Source of the DNA: an uncultured Gammaproteobacteria bacterium
GTDB taxonomy: Bacteria > Pseudomonadota > Gammaproteobacteria > Eutrophobiales > Eutrophobiaceae
Length of the DNA stretch: 64,000 bases
NCBI GenBank assembly: GCA_943788815.1
Contig: CALSRS010000002.1
Coordinates: 59,062 to 123,061, forward strand
Reading direction: 5' to 3'
Below are positions 18,201 to 27,273 of this stretch, piece by piece. Under the pieces are notes generated by a model, which saw nothing but the letters and a program-made list of their open reading frames with translations, had not been told where the DNA came from and did not search any database. Position 1 is the stretch's first letter. Every line of letters begins with the position of its first letter. A program made the translations under genes and the position numbers.

Positions 18201-19846
18201 TTCGCGTAAACGGATTAAAAGACCAGTTTCAGGTGGCAGTTGAAGCAGATAATATCACCGAAGCTAACCAAATTTTTGATACCCTTAAATCCAATTTACC
18301 TGAAGATGATTTTTATATTACCTCACAGGCCCCCAGAGAACTGACAGAGAGTTATCGTCGCCTTGCTGAGAGACGAGCTGAGTCCAATGAATTTGCAACG
18401 GCGTATCAATTAGCCGAGGCAGCAGTGAATCTAAATCCAAGAGATCCTTCACTACAGGGTATCTATGAAGAGTACAGAGCACGGGTGAATATCACTGAAC
18501 TTGCTGAAGTCTTCAGAACTGCAAGGGTGTTTACTGACGAAGAACGTATCGATCTTGCCCGCAAAGTCAGTGAGATTGAACGAGGCGCACCAGGTCAATA
18601 TTCAGACTTTCTAACACAGGCAGAAAGTATATTAACTGAGCGTATTGAATTTCTCGCGGATTCAGATGAAAACAATGCAGCTGCACTGGCAGATACCATG
18701 TCCAGGATTTTTTCAACGAGTAGTAGCCTGGCTGATATGGCAAGACGATATCAGTTACAACCCTGGCCTGAAAGAAACGTGGCAGAAAATGCGCTTCGAA
18801 ACTTTGAGTTAACAGCGGCAAATGAATTACTGCTAACTGCCCAGCAAGGGGAATACGTAGACCATCCAGATGTGCTTCAATTCCAGCGAGCAGTGGAAAT
18901 GGGAATGAATCGAGCCAATGATGAATTTCAAGTCTATCTATCTGCAAAGGAAGCAGCAGGAGATAGCTATGGAAATCTAAACCAGGCAAAACGGTTGTTA
19001 TTTCGTGCACAGGCATTCTGGTCAGATAACCCAGCATTTACTGAAGCAGAAACAGATGTCGACCAGTTGATTGCATCGGCCCCGGATAATCCTGCAAACA
19101 GAATCGTTGCCAGAGAACAGGCTGTGGATTTTGGTAGTCAACAACCATTAGCTGCTGTTGAGTGGAAGCCCATACCCAGTGACCGTGCATGTACTTCGGA
19201 TAAAGCCAGTTATGGAACCAGGGCTCGTGCTATTTGTTATGATTTTGTAAACACGGGATGGCGTGGTCCTCAAATGGTGGTCATACCTGCTGGCGGCACA
19301 GTTTCAGATTCCTTTGCAATTGGAAAATATGAAATTTCTGTTGCTGACTGGAGTAAATACTGCGCCTTGAGTGGCAACTGTCAACCAATAACCGATAGAG
19401 CTAAATTTGATGACCCTATTACAGGTATTACTCTATCGGATGCACAGCAATACGTTGACTGGTTATCCGAACGTACCGGTAAAACATACCGCCTCCCCAG
19501 CGCAGATGAATGGGAATATGCAGCATCACTGGGTGGGACATTAACAGCAGAAGCAGATGCTTTTAGGGAGATCAAAGGTCAGCTAAATTGTCGCGTTACA
19601 CTGGGTGATAAAATTCTTAAAGGCACCGGTATTGCAAAAATCAAATCTGGACGACCTAATAAATGGGGTGTGTTTAATTTTGTCGGCAATGTACAAGAAT
19701 GGGTGCAAGAAGGTGGCTCTACTTACGCCCGTGGTGGTGCATTTTCAGATGCCATTAGTAATTGTGATATTAGTACTGGAAGGCCTCACGATGGTAATGC
19801 AGACGATGTCACCGGATTTCGCGTCTTTCTTGAAGAAGTAGGATGA
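15230..19846 (+). CDS. Large Ser/Thr protein kinase with SEDST-repeat N-terminus, TM segment, helical/TPR-like region and C-terminal SUMF1/FGE-like domain
   Basis: Kinase: YRFRLLDVLGIGGMGKVFKAID...CAIKLL...LVHSDFKPGNAFLCNDGTVKTLDFGIAR; TM: TWAAAVLLLVGMIMINPAL; C-terminus: PQMVVIPAGG...FAIGKYEISVADWSKYC...YRLPSADEWEYAASLGG...FVGNVQEWVQEGG...ARGGAFSD...GFRVFLE. Confidence 0.95.
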   Translation: MADFKTALEALASGQLELDALSQQLTSLLNDNPKYATKLLAQLEQVNDQGSMDNHAYAELKRQINEFRRAHASETEAIDEPADPEATEFAQEDSVDASSEDSTVVKESSNPEEVTDMGAGVQEVGSEDSTVVKESSNPEEVTDMGAGVQEVGSEDSTEIKDIVDDDSEDSTEINQHAIDDSEDSTEINNHGVVDSEDSTEINDHGDGATQVLDDPASGSSVDFDISMGTMDSSLDGTGGTGASYEQPAPQGYVEGQELGIGDVIKYRFRLLDVLGIGGMGKVFKAIDLLKEEAQDKNPYCAIKLLNEDFKSHPEAFISLQRESSRQQKLAHPNIATVYDFDRIGGKGTPVFITMELMEGQPLNTYIKKVVKKQGGLPFDQAFVFMQQLSSALEYAHDRRLVHSDFKPGNAFLCNDGTVKTLDFGIARAVKNPLTGEAEATLFDPGKLGALTPAYASLEMLEGEEPDTRDDTYALGCVGYELLTGKHPFNKLPATTARDNGLVAPLVKGLNKKQNRALRRAVAFKREDRPQTVAEFIEEFEGKPTWHKHPATWAAAVLLLVGMIMINPALDYLHQQEIDSIIADINSGGNSIIVEKLEEIRTLEPTDIATITDRSRDAIQRYFSSEIARSIDITGDNFNFPRAEGILTEVSELYPESVFIQQQFDDIEFNKKQKISELYQVFIAALDPDQALDDPQSIDGTNRVLDIISRQIDPQHPLLTDTRPSNAYRLAANLAFENGDFQQALSFVNSGLENSSEDPLLNDLSTKVNNAIQIAEINSTLANVQDQFTTLDTYRQYQNEITELASLSNAEESPILASLSSGLESIVSEELNRILNQGDRAEAQIFANNNENLLSSLSLNDDLTQIKLAHLEGDQRAAAISDMVVNNMTTLETNLASPQLDNPQWEAQVLASVRELDSLTNDEQSFVEDLNSMKASLASLYIDNATFTLNANRFDAADNFINRGLRIAPDLESLTQTQLLISDSRAIYEQQLRVNGLKDQFQVAVEADNITEANQIFDTLKSNLPEDDFYITSQAPRELTESYRRLAERRAESNEFATAYQLAEAAVNLNPRDPSLQGIYEEYRARVNITELAEVFRTARVFTDEERIDLARKVSEIERGAPGQYSDFLTQAESILTERIEFLADSDENNAAALADTMSRIFSTSSSLADMARRYQLQPWPERNVAENALRNFELTAANELLLTAQQGEYVDHPDVLQFQRAVEMGMNRANDEFQVYLSAKEAAGDSYGNLNQAKRLLFRAQAFWSDNPAFTEAETDVDQLIASAPDNPANRIVAREQAVDFGSQQPLAAVEWKPIPSDRACTSDKASYGTRARAICYDFVNTGWRGPQMVVIPAGGTVSDSFAIGKYEISVADWSKYCALSGNCQPITDRAKFDDPITGITLSDAQQYVDWLSERTGKTYRLPSADEWEYAASLGGTLTAEADAFREIKGQLNCRVTLGDKILKGTGIAKIKSGRPNKWGVFNFVGNVQEWVQEGGSTYARGGAFSDAISNCDISTGRPHDGNADDVTGFRVFLEEVG
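15522..15683 (+). repeat. Perfect tandem duplication of an 81-bp (27-codon) unit inside the kinase gene
   Basis: gttctgaagattccaccgttgtcaaagag...gtgcaagaagttg at 15522-15602 and 15603-15683, followed by further degenerate SEDSTEI units to about 15835. Confidence 0.95.
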
Positions 19847-20574
19847 AAAAGGACAATATGACACAACAATCAACATTGCGGATACTCGCCAGAAATTACT
19901 CTGACGGCAAAATAGACAAAGACAAGTATCGAACTAGTCGTACTTCATTTTTTGAATCGTTGGTTTCAGGCGATGCTAGCTTACCCGTTGAACATGAAAT
20001 TGATGAGATTGCAGAAAAAATTGCCAGAGGTGATACTTTTTCTGATATCACCTCACAAAAAAGTGTAAAAGACAGACCTGAAGAGCCGCAGAAAAAACGC
20101 AAAGAACCAGATAGTTTTTTAAAACAAAATTCTACCTTGATATTTGGTGGCGCGGGTACGTTTATCGTCATTATATTGTTGCTTGTAATTTTTTCAGGCG
20201 GTGATGAGTCACCTACCCAAGCTTCACAATCGTCTGATAACAATCAATCAACACCAGCCATCATAGATGCCCCTCCCTCTCCCTTACAAAACCATGTCGC
20301 AAGTTTTCTATCTGAGAACCTATGGTCACAAGGAAATCTGGATGCATTTATAATTCAATGGCAAAGTTTTTCAGATTTGGACAGGTCCACGACCATGAAT
20401 TCAACTGAATTTAGCCGGCTTGTGAACGCTATTTCAAAAAAACTACTTGAGGAAAGAGCGCTGGCAGCGATTGGTAATCCAGAAACATCATATGAAAAAC
20501 AACGACAACTGGTTGAATTTGCGAACACCATTGGTATCCAGGATCAAAGAATAACACTACCAGACGCGCCATAG
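19843..20574 (+). CDS. Hypothetical single-pass membrane protein of the kinase operon
   Basis: 243 aa; TM STLIFGGAGTFIVIILLLVIFSGG; start overlaps the kinase stop. Confidence 0.75.
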   Translation: MKKDNMTQQSTLRILARNYSDGKIDKDKYRTSRTSFFESLVSGDASLPVEHEIDEIAEKIARGDTFSDITSQKSVKDRPEEPQKKRKEPDSFLKQNSTLIFGGAGTFIVIILLLVIFSGGDESPTQASQSSDNNQSTPAIIDAPPSPLQNHVASFLSENLWSQGNLDAFIIQWQSFSDLDRSTTMNSTEFSRLVNAISKKLLEERALAAIGNPETSYEKQRQLVEFANTIGIQDQRITLPDAP

Positions 20575-20648
20575 TCTTATAGTCTGTAAACAATCGATTT
20601 ATTAATTACCATATCAAGCCGGTAATTATCACCCATACCTACTCTATT

Positions 20649-21344
20649 ATGAATTCTGACAATATTGATACCCAGGCATTCTCGAAACATGCTGATAGTT
20701 GGTGGGATACTAACGGCGAGCTCAAAACACTACATTTAATCAATCCAGTCAGATTAAACTACACAAATAATGCCTGCAATTTGGACAATAAACGTGTGCT
20801 GGATGTCGGTTGTGGTGGAGGGATATTTAGTGAAGCTATGGCACGCCTGTCTGCCAAAGTAACTGCTCTGGATATTAGCGAGCCTGTCATCCAGATGGCG
20901 CGTAAACATGCAGAAGATGAAGACCTGAAGATTGAGTATTTAGCAACGACCATAGAAGAATACGCCAGCAACAATCAAGCCAGGTTTGATGTAATCACCT
21001 GTATGGAAATGTTGGAGCATGTTCATGACCCAGTTTCTGTTATAGCGTCTATGGCTGACATTATCCTTCCTGGTGGAGACATATTCTTGTCAACGATTAA
21101 CCGGACATTAAGCGCTTATGCAAAATCAATTTTCATTGCAGAACATTTAATTAATTTAATACCAAAACAAACACATAACTATTCGCAATTCATCAAGCCT
21201 TCTGAATTATCACAAATATTAAGATCTTATGGGTTCAGGGTTATAGATATCACCGGCTTAAAGTACATACCAGTAATCGATTATGTTTCATTAACTAATG
21301 ATTTATCTGTGAACTATATGCTTCATGCTAAATATGATGGCTAA
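20649..21344 (+). CDS. ubiG: Ubiquinone biosynthesis O-methyltransferase UbiG
   Basis: FSKHADSWWDTNGELKTLHLINPVRLNY...VLDVGCGGGIFSEAMARLSAKVTALDISEPVIQMA...MEMLEHVHDP...LSTINRTLSAY. Confidence 0.95.
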   Translation: MNSDNIDTQAFSKHADSWWDTNGELKTLHLINPVRLNYTNNACNLDNKRVLDVGCGGGIFSEAMARLSAKVTALDISEPVIQMARKHAEDEDLKIEYLATTIEEYASNNQARFDVITCMEMLEHVHDPVSVIASMADIILPGGDIFLSTINRTLSAYAKSIFIAEHLINLIPKQTHNYSQFIKPSELSQILRSYGFRVIDITGLKYIPVIDYVSLTNDLSVNYMLHAKYDG

Positions 21345-21350
21345 ATAATT

Positions 21351-22019
21351 ATGAACGATTTATTAAATGTTCTATTTGATCTGGACGGCACACTCGTTGA
21401 TACCGCCCCCGATCTTGCCTACGCCTTGAATGAAACAAGACGAATTCATGACATGGAGCCGATTGAATATAAAAAAATACGCCAGGTTGTTTCACTAGGT
21501 GGTATTGCCATGATAAAACTCGCATTTAACATAGATCGAGATGATCCAGAATTCTCCAACATTCGAGATGAGTTTCTCACCATCTATAGCAAAAACATAC
21601 ATATTCATTCCAGCTTATTTGAAGGAATGGATCAGGTAATTAGCACACTAGAAAAAGAAGGACTCAGTTGGGGAATCGTTACTAACAAACCTGAGTGGTT
21701 AACGACACCATTATTACAATCCATGTCGCTTGATTCCAGAGCCCAATGCGTCGTTAGCGGGGATACCCTCCCCTATATGAAACCTCATCCTGAACCATTA
21801 TTTCATGCCTGCAAGCAACTAAATTGCAACCCAGAAAACAGTGTCTACGTAGGTGATGCCAAACGAGACATAGATGCAGGCACAGCCGCAGGTATGGAAA
21901 CGATTATTGCATCATATGGTTATATAGAAGTTGACGAAGATATTAATGCCTGGGGGGCATCTAGTATCATTGAGAATCCTGTAGATTTACTCACCTGGAT
22001 TGAAAATAGAACTGGATGA
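21351..22019 (+). CDS. gph: HAD phosphatase, phosphoglycolate phosphatase/MupP-like
   Basis: LFDLDGTLVDTAPDLAYALNETR...WGIVTNKPEWLTTPLL...MKPHPEPLFHACKQL...YVGDAKRDIDAGTAAGMETIIASYGY; directly follows ubiG. Confidence 0.88.
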   Translation: MNDLLNVLFDLDGTLVDTAPDLAYALNETRRIHDMEPIEYKKIRQVVSLGGIAMIKLAFNIDRDDPEFSNIRDEFLTIYSKNIHIHSSLFEGMDQVISTLEKEGLSWGIVTNKPEWLTTPLLQSMSLDSRAQCVVSGDTLPYMKPHPEPLFHACKQLNCNPENSVYVGDAKRDIDAGTAAGMETIIASYGYIEVDEDINAWGASSIIENPVDLLTWIENRTG

Positions 22020-22828
22020 ACTCAGAGTTTGAGTACTGCGTAAATAAAGCAACGCCTGCTGGCTCAAATTTATATTATGCAACGCTATTTGAGACAGCAG
22101 ATTCCAGGTCGATAATATTACCGCTGTATGCACTACACAACGAGTTTATAGATTGTCTTACCAGCTCCCCTGACCCGGGTGTAACACGTTTGAAATTTAG
22201 TTGGTGGCATGAAGAACTAGACCGGCTAATTAACAATAACCCCAGGCATCCTGTCACTCAGGCTTTAAAATCTTTAATTGAGACTCATCCTGTAATCTCA
22301 AATATTTTAATCGACCATTTAAGTTGCATTGAGTCAATAATTGCTAATAATAATACCTTGAAGTATCAAGACTGGTTGCAACATTATATAAAACGATTAG
22401 GGAGATTTTGGCTTGCATTGAATTCCCTGGAACAGGATCATCGTGACGCCTCATTAATAATAGAGAATGGCGGCCTCATATTCAGTTTGGAAATAATTAC
22501 AAACTACAGATTATTTTCTGGAAAAATGGCGGGGTTTTTGCCTGTTGACCTGGTTGAGAAATATACTCACAGCAGTTATGCAAGCCCTACTCCTGAGGTT
22601 TTTGAGGACCTACTCGCAATCTATAAAAATAGCCTTGAAGACACACATATGAAATTGAAACAGTCTAACTATAAACCCGCACTGTTCAACTTAATCTGTA
22701 ACAAACTGGCACAAGCAACCATTAAAGAAATTATCATTGATGGAAGCAGGATTATGGAACATAAAATTCATTTAACCCCCATTAGAAAGTTATGCTTAAG
22801 TGTATTTTCCCGGATGGGCTTAAATTGA
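22016..22828 (+). CDS. Squalene/phytoene synthase-superfamily protein, possibly non-catalytic (NDUFAF6-like)
   Basis: NLYYATLFETADSRSIILPLYALHNEFIDCL...GVTRLKFSWWHEELDRLINNNPRHPVTQALKSLI; no clear DxxxD at the usual position. Confidence 0.75.
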   Translation: MNSEFEYCVNKATPAGSNLYYATLFETADSRSIILPLYALHNEFIDCLTSSPDPGVTRLKFSWWHEELDRLINNNPRHPVTQALKSLIETHPVISNILIDHLSCIESIIANNNTLKYQDWLQHYIKRLGRFWLALNSLEQDHRDASLIIENGGLIFSLEIITNYRLFSGKMAGFLPVDLVEKYTHSSYASPTPEVFEDLLAIYKNSLEDTHMKLKQSNYKPALFNLICNKLAQATIKEIIIDGSRIMEHKIHLTPIRKLCLSVFSRMGLN

Positions 22829-22834
22829 AATAGC

Positions 22835-23317
22835 TTAGATTGGATACAATAATCTGACTCTTAATCGTCTGAGACTGTCTTTATCCAGAATCTCACTTGT
22901 GATTACAAAAGAATGTCTTTTTTTATTATTATCACTAAAAGTGAGCACAATCAGAGATGATGAGTAAAACCCAATTGATATAAGTTTTACTTTAATTTTC
23001 CTATCGTTGCAGACAATCATCCAGTTATCTAATTTATCTAGATGCAAAGTTATTAATTTCCTGTGTTTAGTCAATTGGAAATGACTTTTGCTCTCATTAC
23101 ACAAGCCATAGGCCAAAAACACAACAAATATAAATTTAATCTGAGGCAAAAAAGCAGTTTGCAAGATACAATATATTGCTAATACATAGGTGATAAAATA
23201 TATATAGAATAGCCACCACGGTGTTCGATAATGGATAATAATGGGGTGCTCAAAAGCAGATGAATTGACTTCCATGTTCGTTGACCGTCCAATGGCATCC
23301 TGCCTGAATATTTTCAA
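22835..23317 (-). CDS. YgfX/CptA-like membrane protein
   Basis: 160 aa; two TM segments (WWLFYIYFITYVLAIYCIL; IKFIFVVFLAYGL), then a small soluble domain ending SLRRLRVRLLY; SDH-region context. Confidence 0.55.
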   Translation of the reverse strand: MKIFRQDAIGRSTNMEVNSSAFEHPIIIHYRTPWWLFYIYFITYVLAIYCILQTAFLPQIKFIFVVFLAYGLCNESKSHFQLTKHRKLITLHLDKLDNWMIVCNDRKIKVKLISIGFYSSSLIVLTFSDNNKKRHSFVITSEILDKDSLRRLRVRLLYPI

Positions 23318-23394
23318 AAAATACTAACTAAGAAATATCACATTATCGAATTTATTGATAAGATACTAGCTTTTAGGAAAGACATTAATCTCTC

Positions 23395-23556
23395 ATGGAA
23401 AAGAAACCAAAAAAACAACAGGAAAATACAAAGAATTCTGTTTATAATCAGCAAGATAGAACAAGCCCAGCCCCGAAAGAAATCGGTGGTCCAAAGGGTT
23501 TAGAACCTACCCGATATGGCGATTGGGAACGAAAAGGTCGCTGTATCGATTTTTAA
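23395..23556 (+). CDS. DUF1674/SdhAF4-like succinate dehydrogenase assembly factor (53 aa; absent from the supplied ORF track)
   Basis: MEKKPKKQQENTKNSVYNQQDRTSPAPKEIGGPKGLEPTRYGDWERKGRCIDF*; GG.KG.EPTRYGDWE..GRC.DF matches the DUF1674 C-terminal signature; sits before sdhC. Confidence 0.92.
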   Translation: MEKKPKKQQENTKNSVYNQQDRTSPAPKEIGGPKGLEPTRYGDWERKGRCIDF

Positions 23557-23597
23557 TAACCAGGTAGTTACATTCCTGTATGAAAGGAGCAATGTAA

Positions 23598-23981
23598 ATG
23601 GCGTCTGTCAAAGGTCCATTATCACCTCACTTGACGGTATATAAATGGCAAATCACCATGGTGTTATCCATTTTGCATCGAGCAACGGGTGTATTTTTAA
23701 GTCTTGGATTATTACTATTAAGCTATTGGTTGCTGTCAGTTGCATCAGGACCAGATAGCCATGCAGCATTGTCTGCGCATACCAGTGCATGGTATGGAAA
23801 AACCATATTATTTCTGTTTACCTTCTCCATCTACTTGCACTTATGCAATGGGATAAGGCATTTATTCTGGGACGCTGGCCTTGGGTTTGAAATCAAAACA
23901 TCTAATCTTACAGGAATTATTACTGTGATTAGTGCCATTTCATTTACATTGTTAAGTTGGGTAGCAGGAGGAATGTTATGA
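23598..23981 (+). CDS. sdhC: Succinate dehydrogenase cytochrome b556 subunit SdhC
   Basis: GPLSPHLTVYKWQITMVLSILHRATGVFLSLGLLLL...HLCNGIRHLFWDAGLGFE. Confidence 0.96.
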   Translation: MASVKGPLSPHLTVYKWQITMVLSILHRATGVFLSLGLLLLSYWLLSVASGPDSHAALSAHTSAWYGKTILFLFTFSIYLHLCNGIRHLFWDAGLGFEIKTSNLTGIITVISAISFTLLSWVAGGML

Positions 23982-24358
23982 ATTTACGCACACCTTTGGC
24001 CAATACTCGCGGATTGGGTTCAGCTAAACAAGGAACTGAACATTTTTGGCATCAACGCCTCACCGCGGTCGTCCTTGTACCACTGACTCTCTGGTTAACA
24101 ACCAGTTTATTTATGCTAAATGCTTCAGATCACAACACTATACTCACGTGGATAAATTCACCACCTAATACAGTGTTGTTATTAGTTTTTATTATTTCTG
24201 CTTTTTATCATGGCCAATTAGGTGTCAGGGTCGTTATTGAAGATTATATTCATTCTGAATGGCAGAAAATTTCATGTTTAATTCTGGTAAACATACTGGT
24301 TGTACTGGCAGGCCTGGTTTCTGTCCTTGCAGTATTGAAAATATTTCTGGGGATATAA
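23978..24358 (+). CDS. sdhD: Succinate dehydrogenase membrane anchor SdhD
   Basis: [40 protein letters not shown]...[23 protein letters not shown] overlap with sdhC, so the start is placed at 23978 rather than the track start 23957. Confidence 0.94.
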   Translation: MNLRTPLANTRGLGSAKQGTEHFWHQRLTAVVLVPLTLWLTTSLFMLNASDHNTILTWINSPPNTVLLLVFIISAFYHGQLGVRVVIEDYIHSEWQKISCLILVNILVVLAGLVSVLAVLKIFLGI

Positions 24359-24359
24359 G

Positions 24360-26147
24360 ATGGCCTACAAGATTATCGATCACAAATATGATGTAGTTGT
24401 TGTTGGCGCGGGTGGAGCTGGTCTAAGGGCAACATTTGGAATGGCCGAAAAAAACCTGAAAACTGCATGTATAAGCAAGGTCTTTCCCACGCGTAGTCAT
24501 ACTGTCGCCGCCCAAGGCGGAATCAGTGCAGCACTGGGTAATATGGGCGCTGATGATTGGCGTTGGCATATGTATGACACGATCAAAGGATCAGACTGGC
24601 TTGGAGACCAGGATGCAATTGAATATATGTGCCGTGAAGCCATTCCAGCCGTCGTGGAACTTGAACATTATGGGGTTCCATTTTCACGTACTGAAGAAGG
24701 CAATATATATCAACGACCCTTTGGAGGAATGACTACCAACTTTGGCGAAGGTACAGCCCAACGTACCTGTGCTGCTGCAGATCGCACAGGACATGCCATA
24801 TTGCATACACTTTATCAGCAGTCATTAAAACATCAGGCTGAATTTTTTATTGAATACCTCGCTATAGACCTGATTATGGATGATGAGGGTGTCTGCAGGG
24901 GAATCCTTGCCTGGAACCTGGCAGATGGGACATTACATCGGTTTTCTGCCCATATGGTCGTTCTTGCCACAGGTGGCTACGGTCGTACCTATTTTTCCTG
25001 TACCTCCGCACATACCTGTACCGGGGATGGTAATGCCATGATATTACGTGCCGGCCTACCCTTACAGGATATGGAATTTGTTCAGTTTCATCCTACCGGC
25101 ATATATGGAGCCGGTTGTTTGATTACTGAAGGTGTCAGAGGTGAAGGTGGATACTTGACTAACAAAGATGGTGAACGATTCATGGAGCGATACGCACCAT
25201 CAGCAAAAGATCTGGCATCTCGTGATGTCGTTAGTCGTTCAATGACTATAGAAATTCGTGAAGGTCGCGGAGTTGGACCACAAAATGACCACATCTTTTT
25301 ACACCTTGAACACCTTGGTCCAGAAGTTATAAATGAACGATTACCTGGTATTGCTGAATCAGCACGAATTTTTGCTGGTGTAGACGTTACCAAGCAGCCA
25401 ATTCCGGTACTGCCAACAGTCCATTACAATATGGGCGGCATTCCAACAAATTTCCATGGGGAAGTGCTGACAAAAACCGATAATAATGCTGAAACAGTTG
25501 TGCCTGGTCTGATGGCGATTGGCGAGGCAGCCTGCGTCTCAGTTCATGGTGCAAATCGCCTGGGTTCAAATAGTTTGCTTGATTTAATCGTCTTTGGCCG
25601 TGCAGCTGCTATCCGGGCTTCAGAAATCATTGAGAAGGAAAGCAAACACAAACCTTTACTGCCAAATGCAGGCCAGGAAGCAATTGATAAACTGGATCGA
25701 CTAAGGCATGCCAACGGCAGCCTGAAAACGTCAGAGATCAGGATGAACATGCAAACAACAATGCAAAATGATGCTGCTGTATTCAGGACAGGTGATGTAT
25801 TAAAAGAAGGTGCCGCTAAATTAAGCGATATTTATAAATCATTTGATGATGTGAATGTCTCAGATCGATCAATGGTATGGAATACGGATCTCGCTGAAAC
25901 ACTAGAGTTGGAAAATCTGTTGCAAAATGCTCTGGTTACTATTAATTCTGCAGAAAACAGGAAAGAAAGCCGTGGTGCGCATGCAAGAGAAGACTATCCT
26001 GATCGTGATGATGATAACTGGATGAAACATACCTATAGCTGGTTAGATGTTAAATCCGGTAGTGTTTCATTTGATTATCGTCCGGTTCATATGCATACAC
26101 TTACAGATGAAGTCGATGTATTTCCACCCAAGAAACGGGTTTACTAA
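24360..26147 (+). CDS. sdhA: Succinate dehydrogenase flavoprotein subunit SdhA
   Basis: [51 protein letters not shown]...[27 protein letters not shown]. Confidence 0.98.
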   Translation: MAYKIIDHKYDVVVVGAGGAGLRATFGMAEKNLKTACISKVFPTRSHTVAAQGGISAALGNMGADDWRWHMYDTIKGSDWLGDQDAIEYMCREAIPAVVELEHYGVPFSRTEEGNIYQRPFGGMTTNFGEGTAQRTCAAADRTGHAILHTLYQQSLKHQAEFFIEYLAIDLIMDDEGVCRGILAWNLADGTLHRFSAHMVVLATGGYGRTYFSCTSAHTCTGDGNAMILRAGLPLQDMEFVQFHPTGIYGAGCLITEGVRGEGGYLTNKDGERFMERYAPSAKDLASRDVVSRSMTIEIREGRGVGPQNDHIFLHLEHLGPEVINERLPGIAESARIFAGVDVTKQPIPVLPTVHYNMGGIPTNFHGEVLTKTDNNAETVVPGLMAIGEAACVSVHGANRLGSNSLLDLIVFGRAAAIRASEIIEKESKHKPLLPNAGQEAIDKLDRLRHANGSLKTSEIRMNMQTTMQNDAAVFRTGDVLKEGAAKLSDIYKSFDDVNVSDRSMVWNTDLAETLELENLLQNALVTINSAENRKESRGAHAREDYPDRDDDNWMKHTYSWLDVKSGSVSFDYRPVHMHTLTDEVDVFPPKKRVY

Positions 26148-26197
26148 TAGGCTAGTTGAGCTATAAGCAACAATATAAATGAATAAGAGAGATTAAA

Positions 26198-26980
26198 ATG
26201 GCGGAATTTACATTACCCAAGAATTCTAAAATTAAAAAGGGAAAAACCTATTCGGCAGCCGAAGGCGTAAAGAATAAAAAGACATTTAAAGTCTACCGAT
26301 GGGAACCAGACAGTGGTGAGAATCCTCGTGTAGATAGCTATGAAATCAACCTGGACAATTGTGGCCCCATGGTTCTGGACGCGTTGATCTATATTAAGAA
26401 TGACATAGACCCCACTCTAACATTCAGACGTTCATGTCGTGAAGGCATTTGTGGTTCATGCGCTATGAATATCAATGGCACAAATACACTTGCCTGTACC
26501 AAGTATATATCCGATTCCAATGGCGATATCCCCGTATATCCATTGCCACATATGGAAGTTCAAAAAGATCTTGTGCCTGACATGACACATTTCTACGCGC
26601 AATATGCCTCCATCAAACCCTGGATACAGACTCAAACACCTCCACCACCAGACAAAGAACGCTTACAGTCCAAGGAAGACAGGGAACAGTTGGATGGATT
26701 GTATGAGTGTATTCTTTGTGCTTGTTGCTCTACATCCTGTCCAAGTTACTGGTGGAATAGTGATCGATACCTGGGTCCTGCAATTTTACTTCAGGCCTAC
26801 AGATGGATAGCTGATAGCCGAGATGAAAATACAGGTGAACGACTTGATGATCTTGAAGATCCATTCAAGTTGTACCGTTGTCACACAATAATGAACTGCA
26901 CGAACACCTGTCCTAAAGGGCTCAACCCTGCTAAATCTATTGCAGAAATCAAAAAACTACTTGTTAGCCGAACAATATAA
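26198..26980 (+). CDS. sdhB: Succinate dehydrogenase iron-sulfur subunit SdhB
   Basis: [25 protein letters not shown]...[17 protein letters not shown]...[23 protein letters not shown]. Confidence 0.98.
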   Translation: MAEFTLPKNSKIKKGKTYSAAEGVKNKKTFKVYRWEPDSGENPRVDSYEINLDNCGPMVLDALIYIKNDIDPTLTFRRSCREGICGSCAMNINGTNTLACTKYISDSNGDIPVYPLPHMEVQKDLVPDMTHFYAQYASIKPWIQTQTPPPPDKERLQSKEDREQLDGLYECILCACCSTSCPSYWWNSDRYLGPAILLQAYRWIADSRDENTGERLDDLEDPFKLYRCHTIMNCTNTCPKGLNPAKSIAEIKKLLVSRTI

Positions 26981-27036
26981 AGCATTTTTCATGCGCCTTA
27001 ACGAATCTGGTTGAGACGTACATTGAGCCATTCTTC

Positions 27037-27273
27037 ATGAGTCATCGGTCTAAATTGATCTGGCGTTGTCGACGCGGGATGAAAGAAATGGATATATTGT
27101 TTGAAAAATTCATGAGCAATTCCTATGACAATTTGTCCAAAGGAGAACAAGTACTTTTTGAAGAATTCCTGAATGAAACTGACAGTGATATTAATGACTG
27201 GATTTTAGACCGAGCAATTCCGGGCAACTCTGATTACATTCCATTCGTTAATTATTTAAAGACTTGCCTATGA
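27037..27273 (+). CDS. sdhE: SdhE (CptB/YgfY) flavinylation factor
   Basis: KLIWRCRRGMKEMDILFEKFM...EEFLNETDSDINDWILDRAIP; WxCRRGMxExD motif. Confidence 0.93.
   Translation: MSHRSKLIWRCRRGMKEMDILFEKFMSNSYDNLSKGEQVLFEEFLNETDSDINDWILDRAIPGNSDYIPFVNYLKTCL

Noticed and set aside
18567-19037. Antisense 156-aa ORF within the kinase gene
   Set aside because: Overlaps well-supported coding sequence; no recognisable domain.
13476-20574. Type VI secretion signalling module (PpkA/PppA/Fha)
   Set aside because: Kinase, phosphatase and FHA are present, but no Tss structural genes appear in the window.
22016-22828. Carotenoid/hopanoid biosynthetic phytoene synthase
   Set aside because: No crt/hpn partners nearby and the first Asp-rich motif looks degenerate.
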